DNA of 64,000 bases, from positions 1 to 64,000 of the forward strand of contig CAWCKT010000015.1 of the NCBI GenBank assembly GCA_963796155.1, read 5' to 3'. Source of the stretch: AP-15 sp963796155. GTDB taxonomy: Bacteria > Pseudomonadota > Alphaproteobacteria > ATCC43930 > CGMCC-115725. A program made the position numbers and the translations under genes. This document shows, piece by piece, positions 53,092 to 61,911 of this stretch. A model generated the notes under the pieces. The model had not been told where the DNA came from. It was given only the letters and a program-made list of their open reading frames with translations, and did no database searches. The stretch's first letter is position 1; each line of letters begins with the position of its first letter.

Positions 53092-54399
53092 ATGGAGGAG
53101 GCGACGCCGGTGACCCCAGTCAACGAGAGCGAGGTCGAGCGTGAGCTCGTCGAGAAGGCGAAACGGGTTTTACCTGGCGGCACCTTCGGCAATTTTCCGT
53201 CCGAAGTGGTGATCCGTGAAGGCCGTGGCGGCCGGGTGTGGGACGAGAGCGGCAAGGAATATGTCGACTTCCTGCTCGGCTCCGGCCCGATGCTGGTCGG
53301 CCATGCCCATCCTGAGGTCACCGCCGCCGCCCAGGCGCGCATTGCGCAAGGCACGACCTTCTTCGCCAACAATCGCTACGGGATCGAGCTCGCCGAGGCC
53401 ATCGTTACGGCCGTGCCTTGCGCCGAGCAGGTGCGTTTTGTGTCCACCGGCTCCGAAGCGGACCTCTACGCGATGCGCGCCGCCCGGGCGTTCCGAAACC
53501 GCGACAAGATCCTCAAATTCGAGGGCGGCTATCATGGCATGAGCGATTATTCGCTGATGAGCCTGGCTCCGAAGCGGCCGGGCAACTTCCCCCAGCCCAT
53601 CCCGGATTCGGCCGGCATTCCGCGCAGCCTGCGCGACGAAATTCTGGTGGCACCATTCAACGACCTCGATGTCGTCGAGAGTCTCGTGCGCGAGCACAAG
53701 GACGATCTAGCCGGCGTGATCATTGAGCCATTCCAACGCATCATCCCGCCGGCCCCGGGCTTTCTCGAAGGGCTGCGTAAGCTCACCGCGGAAAACAGCA
53801 TCCTGCTGATCTTCGACGAGGTCGTGACCGGCTTCCGGTTCGCCTATGGCGGCGCACAGGAATACTACGGCGTCGTGCCCGACCTATGCACGCTCGGCAA
53901 AGTGATCGGTGGCGGCTTCCCGCTCGCGGCGATCGCCGGGCGGGCGGACATCATGGCCCATTTCGACCGCAATGCGGTCGGCGACCAGGGTTTTCTGATG
54001 CAAGTCGGCACCCTCTCGGGAAATCCCGTCGCGGCCGCCGCCGGGCTCGCGACCCTCGAGATCCTGCGGCGACCCGGCACGTATGACCGCCTCTTCGCCA
54101 CCGGGCGGGAGTTGATGGGCACGCTGGCCAATTTGCTGAAGCGCAGCGGGCTCACGGCACAGGTGATCGGCGAGCCGCCACTGTTCGATGTCGTGTTCAG
54201 CGGCGAGCCCGTGCGGGACTACCGGGGCACGTTGCGCGGCGACGGCGACATGCTGCGGCGTTTCAATGCGCTGCTGCGCGAACGAGGCGTCCTCAAAGGC
54301 GAGTCCAAATACTACGTCTCTTTGGCCCACACCGCGGAGGATATCCGGCACACCTGCGATGCGTGGGCTTCGGCCATCGAAGTGCTCGCCGCTCGTTGA
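53092..54399 (+). CDS. Class III aminotransferase, glutamate-1-semialdehyde aminomutase-like
   Basis: A 435-residue PLP enzyme of the class III group, close to glutamate-1-semialdehyde 2,1-aminomutase. Marks: PGGTFGNFPSEVV, GHAHPEVTAAAQARIAQG, VSTGSEADLYAMRAARAFRN, DEVVTGFRFAYGGAQEYYGV and the PLP Lys in LCTLGKVIGGGFPLAAIAGR. ALAS is also present, so a haem role by this gene is doubtful; other members transaminate sugar or polyamine-like substrates. ATG at 53092 follows a leader with GGAGA. It follows rmlD by 40 bases and may act on a nucleotide sugar. Confidence 0.82.
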   Translation: MEEATPVTPVNESEVERELVEKAKRVLPGGTFGNFPSEVVIREGRGGRVWDESGKEYVDFLLGSGPMLVGHAHPEVTAAAQARIAQGTTFFANNRYGIELAEAIVTAVPCAEQVRFVSTGSEADLYAMRAARAFRNRDKILKFEGGYHGMSDYSLMSLAPKRPGNFPQPIPDSAGIPRSLRDEILVAPFNDLDVVESLVREHKDDLAGVIIEPFQRIIPPAPGFLEGLRKLTAENSILLIFDEVVTGFRFAYGGAQEYYGVVPDLCTLGKVIGGGFPLAAIAGRADIMAHFDRNAVGDQGFLMQVGTLSGNPVAAAAGLATLEILRRPGTYDRLFATGRELMGTLANLLKRSGLTAQVIGEPPLFDVVFSGEPVRDYRGTLRGDGDMLRRFNALLRERGVLKGESKYYVSLAHTAEDIRHTCDAWASAIEVLAAR

Positions 54400-54405
54400 A
54401 GTCGC

Positions 54406-55425
54406 TCACTTCTTCTTGGCGACGACGCGGGTGCGCAGCGACCCGATCGATGGGGAGTTCATCTCGACGAGGTCGCCGGCTTTCAAAAAGCGCTCCGGCG
54501 CGGAGGTACCGTCCGCCAACAATTCGCTGGAATCGGCGGCCGTGCCGGCTGCGGTTCCGCCGCTGATGATATCGCCCGGATAAAGCGTGAAGTCGCGCGA
54601 CAGGTGTTCGAGGTATTCGCCAAAGGTAAACACCATGTCGCGCGTGTTGAAGCGCTGGCGACGCTCGCCGTTGACCAATGTCTCGATATCGACATTGGTC
54701 GGGTCGGCCTCACCCACCGCGATACATGGGCCCAGCGAGCACGACCCGTCGAAATTCTTCGGAAAGGCGAAATTGAGCGGCCCGCCGGGCGTCTCCCGCG
54801 GTGCGCGGATGCTCCAATCCGCCAGCATCGTGACGCCCCAAGCATAATCCATCAGCTGCGAGGGTTTCAGGTCGACGCCGCGCTTGCCGAGCACGATGGC
54901 GATCTCGCCTTCGTAGTCCAGACGGTTGCAGCGGTCGGGATAGACGAGCTCGCCGTCGGGACCGGCGATCTCGCGCGCGAGCTTCCAGAACCCCCAGAAC
55001 CCGGCTTTGCGGATTTCCTGATAGGCATCGCCCTCATAGGGCCTGCGGCGCATCCTCACGGCCATCGCCGCGGCGTGGTCGGCGAAGTTCCCGCCGGCGC
55101 AGGCAATGCGCGCGTTGTTGGGCCGCGGCGCGTGGAGGCGCACTTCCGCTGCAGGCCGAACGAGCGTCTCGCCCCTCGGCCCAAATCTGTCCTGCGCCCG
55201 CTTGAAAAGATGGTCGAGCGCCTGCTGCGCGTGTTCGAGCGCGCGTGAGCCGCCTTCGATCAGACGCGCGAGATCCGACGGCACCAGCGCCTCGGCCATT
55301 TCCAACGGACTGGACTCGCCCATGCGCTCGCGCAGATATTTTGCGCAGGCATAAGACAGGTCGACGACGCTGCCGTCGCACAGTGCACCGGTTCGCTTAT
55401 CGGGGCCGAATACAACGATTTTCAT
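54406..55425 (-). CDS. Fumarylacetoacetate hydrolase (FAH) family protein
   Basis: A 339-residue FAH-fold enzyme. The metal-binding Glu-x-Glu is in RLDYEGEIAIVLGKRG with an Asp further on, and the end has GDIISGGTAAGTAADS. Such enzymes hydrolyse or decarboxylate beta-diketo acids, for example in aromatic breakdown; the substrate is not clear. ATG at 55425 (MKIVVFGPDKRTGAL). Convergent with the aminotransferase gene, six bases apart. Confidence 0.85.
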   Translation of the reverse strand: MKIVVFGPDKRTGALCDGSVVDLSYACAKYLRERMGESSPLEMAEALVPSDLARLIEGGSRALEHAQQALDHLFKRAQDRFGPRGETLVRPAAEVRLHAPRPNNARIACAGGNFADHAAAMAVRMRRRPYEGDAYQEIRKAGFWGFWKLAREIAGPDGELVYPDRCNRLDYEGEIAIVLGKRGVDLKPSQLMDYAWGVTMLADWSIRAPRETPGGPLNFAFPKNFDGSCSLGPCIAVGEADPTNVDIETLVNGERRQRFNTRDMVFTFGEYLEHLSRDFTLYPGDIISGGTAAGTAADSSELLADGTSAPERFLKAGDLVEMNSPSIGSLRTRVVAKKK

Positions 55426-56048
55426 CAGGCGACCTCCATCCCCGGTTTGACCAACTCAATAGGGAGTTAACATAGTTCCGGGCGAGCGTGGTCTGAAACA
55501 GGTAGTGACTCATGTGTGGATGGCCCCCGGCGAGCCACGACCCGCCCACCAGCCGCAGTCGACGCCGAACCGGCGGTCTTGCTGTTTTTGCTGTTTCTGC
55601 AGGAAATTATCAGCGAGCGTTAACATCTCCCCCGCGGAAAACCTGGACAATCCGCGATCCGGCGCAGCCGAAAACAGCGGGCAGCCGGGCGCCGGCTCAC
55701 TATCGACCGGCAAAGACGGCATCGCCAGACGCGGATTGCGTTTGTCGATGTTGCGTAAATAGCACATAATATGCAATTTGTCAAAGCTAAATGCGATCCG
55801 TGACAGCCTGTCCCTGAAACAGTTGGTGACGCTCAACACCACCCATTGATTGTTTCGCGCGGAGGAAGGACATTGGGCCGCGGCGCAGTCTCGGTCGGTT
55901 TTAGGCTTTTCTTCAGGCGTTTGACCCCGAATTCGGGCGGAGGGCCACCTGTGGGCGCTTGGGATCAGCCGGCCGCTTTACGCTCTGACGGAGCGGCCCG
56001 GATTAGCTCCGATTTCGGGACCGTTGGTTGCCCGAGAAAGGAAAGGCA
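55426..56048. other. Intergenic region upstream of prsT
   Basis: About 620 bases without a supported gene. It contains AT-richer blocks at 55590-55625 and 55745-55800 (AAATAGCACATAATATGCAA), likely promoters for the divergent FAH gene and for prsT. I looked for the 17-base repeat found upstream of the PEP-CTERM gene and did not see a good copy. AAAGGAAAGGC precedes the prsT ATG. Confidence 0.45.
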
Positions 56049-59000
56049 ATGCTTCGGGCTCAATGCCGTTGTGTGTGGCGTTCGTTGGCCTTCGCCGCCG
56101 CCATCGGGACAGTCGCCTGCCCTGCCGCATACGCCAAAGAGTCATCGGCTTCCGTCAAAGATGCCGAACAATACCTCGCAGCGGGCGACCTGAAGGCCGC
56201 GGTCATCGAACTGAAGAATGCCGTCGCCCAATCGCCGCAGGATCCCGCGATTCGCGCGCGGCTCGCCAAAGTATATCTCGAGCTCGGCGATGCCGCATCG
56301 GCGGAACGCGAGGCGCGAACCGCACAAGAGCGCGGGGGTGACGAAGCGGATTTCTTGCCCATTCTAGCGGACGCCCTGCTTCGTCAATATAAATTCGATG
56401 CTGTCAGTGATCTGATCCAGCCGGGCGCTCGAGCCCCCGTTCTCGAGAGCGAGGTCAGGACCGCGCTCGGCACCGCGGCAGCCGGTCTGCGCGACCTGGA
56501 CAAGGCCGAAACGATGCTGCGTGATGCGATCCGCCTAGATCCGAGCGCGGTCCGGCCAAAGATCGAACTCGCCCAGCTGCTGAACGCGAAGAACCCCGAG
56601 GAGGCCGATAAGCTGATCGACGAGGCGACTGCCGCCGATCCGAACTCGGCCGAGACCCTGCAGGTCAGGGGGGAGCTGCTGCGCTCCCGGGGTGACCTCG
56701 ACGGGGCGTTGCGCGCGTTTGGCCAGGCACTCCAGATCGATCCCAAGAATCTGAAGGCTCTTTTGGGCCGCGCTCACGTCGCCGTCGCGCAGGGCAAGTT
56801 CAAGGCCGCGGACGAGGATCTCGATCCGATCCTCCAGGCCGCTCCCGATAATTTTATGGCCAATTACCTGCGCGGTTTGGAACAGTTTAAACAACAGCAA
56901 TATGCCGCGGCAGATCGGACGCTTGATCAAATCAGTCCGGTTTTTCGAGTGTTCCCCGCGGGCTACTATCTCCAAGGAGCCACGAAATTCGTGCTCGGAC
57001 AATTCGAAAAGGCCGAGCCAGCCCTCGTCAAGTACCTCAGCCAGATCCCCGACGATCGGAGGGCGGCATGGCTCCTCGCGATCGCGGCGTTGAAGCAGCA
57101 TGGCGCGCCTCGAGCGATCGATTATCTCAATCTCCTGCTCGATAAAGTGCCGGGGGACGCCACGACGCTCACCTTGCTCGGCAACGCCTATATGGCTGAC
57201 GGCAAACCGGAGCTCGCGCTGCAGCAATTCGAAAAAGCCGCATCTCTCGATCCATTAGACCCGACGATCAAGACACGTGTTGCGATTTCGGAGATCGATA
57301 CCGGCCAAGCCGAGCAAGGCCTCGCACAGCTCGAGCAGCTTTTCGCCACCGAGGCCGGGGCATCCGTCGCCGGGCCGACCCTCGTGCTGACCGAACTGCG
57401 CGCCGGGCAGCTCGAAAAGGCGGAGGAGGTCGCAGCGTCCCTGATCAAGCGGGATGCCGACAACCCGCTCTATTTGACATTGATGGGCGAGGTCCGCGCT
57501 GCGCGGCAGGACGATGCGGGGGCGGAAACCGCGTTCCGCGCCGCATTGGCGCGCGACCCCGAGTTCGCCCCGGCGACGCGCGATTTGGCGCAGTTATTCC
57601 GGGCGACCGGGCGCGACGACGACGCAAAGAAGGTCTACGCCGATCGTCTTTCGAAAAAAACAGATGACGTTACCGCCCTTCTCGGGCTCGCGGACATCGC
57701 GATCGCGGAAAAGAAGTGGGCCGAAGCGATCGACCATCTCAACCGTGCGCGCGGCGTCGCCAAATATGATCCCGCGCCCGGGCTCAAGCTGGTCAGGGTC
57801 TATGAATCGCGTGCGGATTGGGACAGCGCCAAGGCAATCGCGATCGAGCTCGGCGAACTGTTCCCGCTTGATGCTAATGTCGCAGAGGCGCAAGGCCGTG
57901 CTCGGCTCGAAGCCGGCGACACAAAGGGAGCTATAGCCGCCTACAAACTCGCCCAGCAACTCGCGCCGGATTCGGTTCCGATCCTTTCTCGCTATGTCGC
58001 CTTGTTGCGGCGAGCGAAATATTTTCGCGACGCGCAGGACGTGCTGCAAGACGCTGTCGCGCGTAACCCACGCAACGCCTCGATCAAGGCCGATCTGATC
58101 CGGGTCGAAGCTGAATTATATGGATTGGACACAGCCCTCTACGAGGCACGCGGCTTTGCCAAGAACGATCCCGGCAACACGCTCTACGATCTGGTATCGG
58201 CCGAGATTTACGAAAAGGCGGGGCGGGTCCAAGACGCAGCTGATCTGTTGGAGAAGGCGATTGCGTCGCGGCCGTCGGACGATCTGATCGTCGCTCTAGC
58301 CCGGCTGTATGCACGCGAAGGCGATCTCGCCAAAGCCGAGGCGGTGTTGAACGCTCGGTTGCAGACCGACCCGAAGAACATTGCCGCAGCCATAGCCGTG
58401 GCGCCGCTCTACCTGACGACCGGTCGTCCGGACGACGCCCGAAGGGTTTTTGGCGAGGTTCTTTCGCAGCGGCCGAACGACGTCGCTGCCCTCGTCGGCC
58501 TTGCCGACATCGCCATCGCGGAGAAGAACTGGCCGGAGGCGATGGACTACATCACGAGGGCGCGCGCCGCCGCGCCGGACGATCCGGCACCCGGGCTGAG
58601 GCTCGTCAACATGTACCTGTTGCGTCAGGATTGGAAGAACGCCACCGCAGCAGCCGCCGAACTGGTCGACAAGTTCCCGACAAATCTCGATGTCATAGAT
58701 CTGCAGGGGCGGGTCCAGCTCTGGGCCGGCGACACGAACGGGGCAATTTCTACCTACAAGCGCGCGCACGCGGTCGCACCTAATTCCATGTCGATTTTGG
58801 CCAGTTATCTTGGTTTGCTTGAATCCACCAAGAATTTTGCCGAGGCGCGGACCGTGTTGCGAGCCGCGCTCGACCGTGATCATCCGAACGCATTTCTGAA
58901 AGCCGACCTGATCCGCGTCGAAGCAGAAATCGGCGGTTTGGGGGCAGGCCTCGCAGCGGCGAGCAATTTCGCCAGGGACGATCCGGACAACAGCCTTTAC

Positions 59001-59654
59001 GACGTGGTGTCGGCCGAACTCTACGAGAAAGCCGGACGCATCCCGGAGGCGGTTGATCTGCTCGAGAAAGCCGTCGCGGCACGGCCCTCGAACACCGATC
59101 TGACCCTGGCGCTTTCCGGCCTCTACACGCGCACAGGGGCGCACGCCAAGGCGGAGGCGGTCTTGAAAGCTCGGCTCGAGGCCGACCCAAAGGATTTTGC
59201 TGCCCGCTCGGCTTTGGGGTCATACTATCTGGAGCAAAAGAGGTATGCCGCGGCCCTCGCCGAATACTCCCGGGTGGTCGAAGACCGCCCGGCCGACCCC
59301 GCCGCGCTGAACACCCTCGCTTGGCTCTATCAGCGTCAGGGCGACTTGGCGACGGCTCGCGAATTGGCGCAGCGGGCGTTTGCCATCTCTCCGCGTGACC
59401 CGGACATCGATGACACCTTCGGATGGATTCTGTTGAGGCAAGGCGAAGCCGCCAGGGCGACGACTTACCTCAGCGCTGCCAATCTCTCGGCCCCTCGCAA
59501 CCCGGACATCCAATACCACCTCGCAGTAGCCCTAGACCGCGTCGGCCGATCGGCCGACGCTCAGGCGATGCTGGAGACCCTGCTCGGCTCCGGCGTCGCC
59601 TTCGCGGACAAGGCCGAGGCGGAGAAGCTGCTCAAAGACTTGAAGCGCGGCTAG
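56049..59654 (+). CDS. prsT: PEP-CTERM system TPR-repeat protein PrsT
   Basis: A 1,201-residue periplasmic or exported TPR protein of the PrsT type found in bacteria with PEP-CTERM/exosortase sorting. After a signal peptide (SLAFAAAIGTVACPAAYAKE) come at least fifteen TPR units; the start (DAEQYLAAGDLKAAVIELKN, AVAQSPQDPAIRARLAKVYL) is the hallmark of PrsT. A block of 271 residues is repeated in tandem, at about 57570-58380 and 58383-59195. ATG at 56049 is chosen over a GTG at 56028. It is followed by the PEP-CTERM gene. PrsT is thought to help handle PEP-CTERM proteins or polysaccharide. Confidence 0.88.
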   Translation: MLRAQCRCVWRSLAFAAAIGTVACPAAYAKESSASVKDAEQYLAAGDLKAAVIELKNAVAQSPQDPAIRARLAKVYLELGDAASAEREARTAQERGGDEADFLPILADALLRQYKFDAVSDLIQPGARAPVLESEVRTALGTAAAGLRDLDKAETMLRDAIRLDPSAVRPKIELAQLLNAKNPEEADKLIDEATAADPNSAETLQVRGELLRSRGDLDGALRAFGQALQIDPKNLKALLGRAHVAVAQGKFKAADEDLDPILQAAPDNFMANYLRGLEQFKQQQYAAADRTLDQISPVFRVFPAGYYLQGATKFVLGQFEKAEPALVKYLSQIPDDRRAAWLLAIAALKQHGAPRAIDYLNLLLDKVPGDATTLTLLGNAYMADGKPELALQQFEKAASLDPLDPTIKTRVAISEIDTGQAEQGLAQLEQLFATEAGASVAGPTLVLTELRAGQLEKAEEVAASLIKRDADNPLYLTLMGEVRAARQDDAGAETAFRAALARDPEFAPATRDLAQLFRATGRDDDAKKVYADRLSKKTDDVTALLGLADIAIAEKKWAEAIDHLNRARGVAKYDPAPGLKLVRVYESRADWDSAKAIAIELGELFPLDANVAEAQGRARLEAGDTKGAIAAYKLAQQLAPDSVPILSRYVALLRRAKYFRDAQDVLQDAVARNPRNASIKADLIRVEAELYGLDTALYEARGFAKNDPGNTLYDLVSAEIYEKAGRVQDAADLLEKAIASRPSDDLIVALARLYAREGDLAKAEAVLNARLQTDPKNIAAAIAVAPLYLTTGRPDDARRVFGEVLSQRPNDVAALVGLADIAIAEKNWPEAMDYITRARAAAPDDPAPGLRLVNMYLLRQDWKNATAAAAELVDKFPTNLDVIDLQGRVQLWAGDTNGAISTYKRAHAVAPNSMSILASYLGLLESTKNFAEARTVLRAALDRDHPNAFLKADLIRVEAEIGGLGAGLAAASNFARDDPDNSLYDVVSAELYEKAGRIPEAVDLLEKAVAARPSNTDLTLALSGLYTRTGAHAKAEAVLKARLEADPKDFAARSALGSYYLEQKRYAAALAEYSRVVEDRPADPAALNTLAWLYQRQGDLATARELAQRAFAISPRDPDIDDTFGWILLRQGEAARATTYLSAANLSAPRNPDIQYHLAVALDRVGRSADAQAMLETLLGSGVAFADKAEAEKLLKDLKRG

Positions 59655-59690
59655 GTGCGTCGTGACAGATGACGGGGCGGTGCCCGCGCG

Positions 59691-59707
59691 TGTTGGATTT
59701 CCTTACA
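59691..59707 (+). promoter_or_regulatory. Upstream repeat 1 (activator-site candidate)
   Basis: TGTTGGATTTCCTTACA, a variant of the 17-base motif found twice downstream. Probably a PrsR-type enhancer site. Confidence 0.45.
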
Positions 59708-59779
59708 CTTCGGCCAGCGCTTTCTGTCGCCGAAAATCTGTGGTAATTCTGATATCGCGATGTTGGCCTCGCTATGCGC

Positions 59780-59796
59780 TGTCGGAATTCTTTACA
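59780..59796 (+). promoter_or_regulatory. Upstream repeat 2 (activator-site candidate)
   Basis: TGTCGGAATTCTTTACA, with a GAATTC palindromic centre and TGT/ACA ends. Identical to repeat 3, 111 bases downstream. Confidence 0.6.
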
Positions 59797-59890
59797 TCTC
59801 TTTGATCGGGTGCAGACCTCGGTCTCTTTCTAACTCGTTGATAACCGTGGACAAGAAGCATCAGGCTGCGCGTCGGATGCGGAGCACGCC

Positions 59891-59907
59891 TGTCGGAATT
59901 CTTTACA
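59891..59907 (+). promoter_or_regulatory. Upstream repeat 3 (activator-site candidate)
   Basis: TGTCGGAATTCTTTACA, identical to repeat 2. It ends 63 bases before the sigma-54-like promoter, a common activator distance. Confidence 0.6.
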
Positions 59908-59970
59908 TTCTGGCCTTCGCGACAGCGTGGCCTCTCGCGATTAACCAACGTTTTGAGGCCTTCTGCTGTA

Positions 59971-59986
59971 TGGCATGAAAGCTGCA
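59971..59986 (+). promoter_or_regulatory. Sigma-54-type promoter of the PEP-CTERM gene
   Basis: TGGCATGAAAGCTGCA fits the -24/-12 pattern TGGCAY-N5-YTGCW with exact GG-to-GC spacing of 12. The start codon lies 39 bases after it. In other PEP-CTERM bacteria the sensor-regulator pair PrsK/PrsR works with RpoN on such genes; here neither regulator is in the window. Confidence 0.65.
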
Positions 59987-60024
59987 GTGCCTGTTCCGGT
60001 CGATGGGCGGCGGAGCTAGTCGGT

Positions 60025-60732
60025 ATGTCAAGCGGTCAACCCCTTACCGCATCGCTACTCGGTGTGTTAGGGGGCGTTTTGTTCCTGACGCTTGCCGGCC
60101 CCGCCTCGGCGGCCCCCGCGCTCCACGGCTGCACCGGCGCCACACCCAACTGCACCGACAACGGCGTGAACACGCCGACGACGGCCAATCCGCCAAGCCC
60201 GTTCGGGTTCACCGCATCGTCCGGACCCTCGACGGGTACCCTCCTTATCGATGTGTTGGTTCCCAACAACGAAGACAGCAACCCGGCGGCGCTCAGCTAT
60301 AAGATAACGGGCGGAGCGACTTCGCCGGCGACCGCCTCCCTGGTAAGCACGACCGCGTGGACCAGTGGCTTCCTTGACGCATACCTCGGCATCAGCGCTT
60401 CGCCTGCCAATCCGATCGGCGCTTATGATTGCTCGCCGGCCAGCACGTGCGCCAACGCCTACGATCCCGGCCTTACGGGGTTCTTCGTTTATCAAGCGAA
60501 CCTCGGCACAAACACGCTTCCGTCGCCGTCGAGCCCGAGCGACCCGTTCGGCATCGGCAGCGTGCAGGCCAATTCATATATCGTCGCGTTCCTGTCATCG
60601 GGAACCCGCTACTTGGCGACGGCGAACAGCGGCGCAATCTTGGCCAAGGTACCGGAGCCCGCCAGCTTGGCTCTGCTCGGCACGGCATTGGCGGGGCTCG
60701 GGATCTTTTCACGCCGCCGGCGACGAGGCTGA
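60025..60732 (+). CDS. PEP-CTERM sorting domain protein
   Basis: A 235-residue exported protein. The signal is SLLGVLGGVLFLTLAGPASA; the mature part is Gly/Ser/Thr/Pro-rich and has two pairs of Cys (GCTGATPNC, YDCSPASTC). The end is a full PEP-CTERM signal: VPEPASLALLGTALAGLGIF, then RRRRRG. Exosortase would cut it near the PEP motif and attach it to the envelope or matrix. ATG at 60025 with GGAGCTAG upstream. It is directly downstream of prsT and controlled by its own sigma-54-like promoter. No exosortase gene is in the window. Confidence 0.88.
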   Translation: MSSGQPLTASLLGVLGGVLFLTLAGPASAAPALHGCTGATPNCTDNGVNTPTTANPPSPFGFTASSGPSTGTLLIDVLVPNNEDSNPAALSYKITGGATSPATASLVSTTAWTSGFLDAYLGISASPANPIGAYDCSPASTCANAYDPGLTGFFVYQANLGTNTLPSPSSPSDPFGIGSVQANSYIVAFLSSGTRYLATANSGAILAKVPEPASLALLGTALAGLGIFSRRRRRG

Positions 60733-60761
60733 CGACCTCGAAGAAAGCTTTCGGGACGCGA

Positions 60762-60790
60762 GCCCCGGTCGACAGGCCGGGGCCTTTTTT
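60762..60790 (+). terminator. Rho-independent terminator after the PEP-CTERM gene
   Basis: A stem GCCCCGG/CCGGGGC with loop TCGACAGG and a run of six T residues. It ends transcription from the PEP-CTERM promoter, 30 bases after the stop. Confidence 0.8.
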
Positions 60791-60831
60791 GTTCCGCCGT
60801 CCGGATCGGCTACCTTTCGCCGGCACGCCTC

Positions 60832-61911
60832 TCAGCTGCGCCATTCGAGGGTGCGGGGCTTGACCGGGTTCTCGAACGGCCGGCCTTCGGCGCGGGCGCG
60901 GCGGTACTCTCGCTTTAGCCGGTAATACCATTTCGCCTGCGTGTCGGCGTCGTCGATCAGGGTGAGCGGCGGGTCGTAGCGCAGCCCTTGCTGCTGGCGC
61001 TCCATGATCGCGCGGTCCTGGTGCAGAAAGGCGCGTACGTAATGCCGCAGACCGGGCTTTAGAAGGGTGAGCCAGGGCGCGGTCCAGTAGACGCAATGGT
61101 TGATCTGGGTCAACTGGTCGTCAACCGGGGTGATCGCGGTCAGACTCCCCACGCGATACCGGCCGGCGCGGATCTGCTCGAGCCTGATGCTCGGCAACCG
61201 GAAGACGATCTCGGTTTCTGGCGCACCGCCTAAAAGGCGGTAGGCGCGCGAATTCGTCGAGGGCGGGTGGCGGGTCATCGTGAAGCCGAAGGCCGACGGG
61301 ACGAAGGCCTTGGCCTTGCGCTGGATCGACCGCCGCGAGCGCCACCACCAGGCGCGGTGCACGAAAGGCCCGTGCGCCGGGTCCATCAGCCCGACGACGG
61401 CGTGGTCGATCGCGGCGGCAAAGCTAACGCTTTCGACGAGAGCGGGTGCGGCTCCCTCGAAGCCTTCGAGAAGCGGAATCTCGGGCGCCGCGGCGGGGTT
61501 CTCGCCAAAGAACACCCAGATGTTTCCCTGTACCTCGCGCACCCGGTAGCTGCGGACATGGATGCGCCCGGGCGTGAAGGCCTGGCCCGTCACCAGTGAG
61601 GGGATCAAGGTGCAATGCCCGGCGGTGTCGAAGCGCCAGCCGTGATAGCAGCACTCGACCTCGCATCCGTCGAAAAGGCCGGCGGTGAGCCGCATGCCGC
61701 GATGCGGGCAGAGATCGCGCAACGCGAACGCTGCGCCGCCGGCGTCGCGGCCGATCAGGATCGGCTCGCCGAGCATGACTTTCGCCAGCATCGCCCGGCG
61801 TCGCACGCGCCGGCTCGGCGCCGCGTAATACCAGGCCTCGCGCAACGGTGCAGCAGCGTCCTGCGGAGCGGGTTCCCCGGCGAACCCGGTTAGAGGCGGG
61901 TCGAGAGCCAA
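60832..61911 (-). CDS. Rieske non-haem iron oxygenase, alpha-subunit type
   Basis: A 359-residue aromatic-ring or sterol-type hydroxylase component. The Rieske 2Fe-2S site is CPHRGMRL and CCYHGWRF. The catalytic non-haem iron site follows in AIDHAVVGLMDPAHGPFVHR, and Asp is found in INHCVYW-like surroundings further on, so the enzyme is probably complete as a single-component oxygenase. Substrate unknown. ATG at 61911; it overlaps the coq7 stop by 22 bases, so it is the last gene of a four-gene operon. A C-terminal part of about 60 residues is basic. Confidence 0.83.
   Translation of the reverse strand: MALDPPLTGFAGEPAPQDAAAPLREAWYYAAPSRRVRRRAMLAKVMLGEPILIGRDAGGAAFALRDLCPHRGMRLTAGLFDGCEVECCYHGWRFDTAGHCTLIPSLVTGQAFTPGRIHVRSYRVREVQGNIWVFFGENPAAAPEIPLLEGFEGAAPALVESVSFAAAIDHAVVGLMDPAHGPFVHRAWWWRSRRSIQRKAKAFVPSAFGFTMTRHPPSTNSRAYRLLGGAPETEIVFRLPSIRLEQIRAGRYRVGSLTAITPVDDQLTQINHCVYWTAPWLTLLKPGLRHYVRAFLHQDRAIMERQQQGLRYDPPLTLIDDADTQAKWYYRLKREYRRARAEGRPFENPVKPRTLEWRS

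Noticed and set aside
53092..54399. Class III aminotransferase as hemL for haem synthesis
   Set aside because: ALAS (hemA, C4 route) is present, so a C5-pathway aminomutase is not expected; location beside nucleotide-sugar genes suggests another role.
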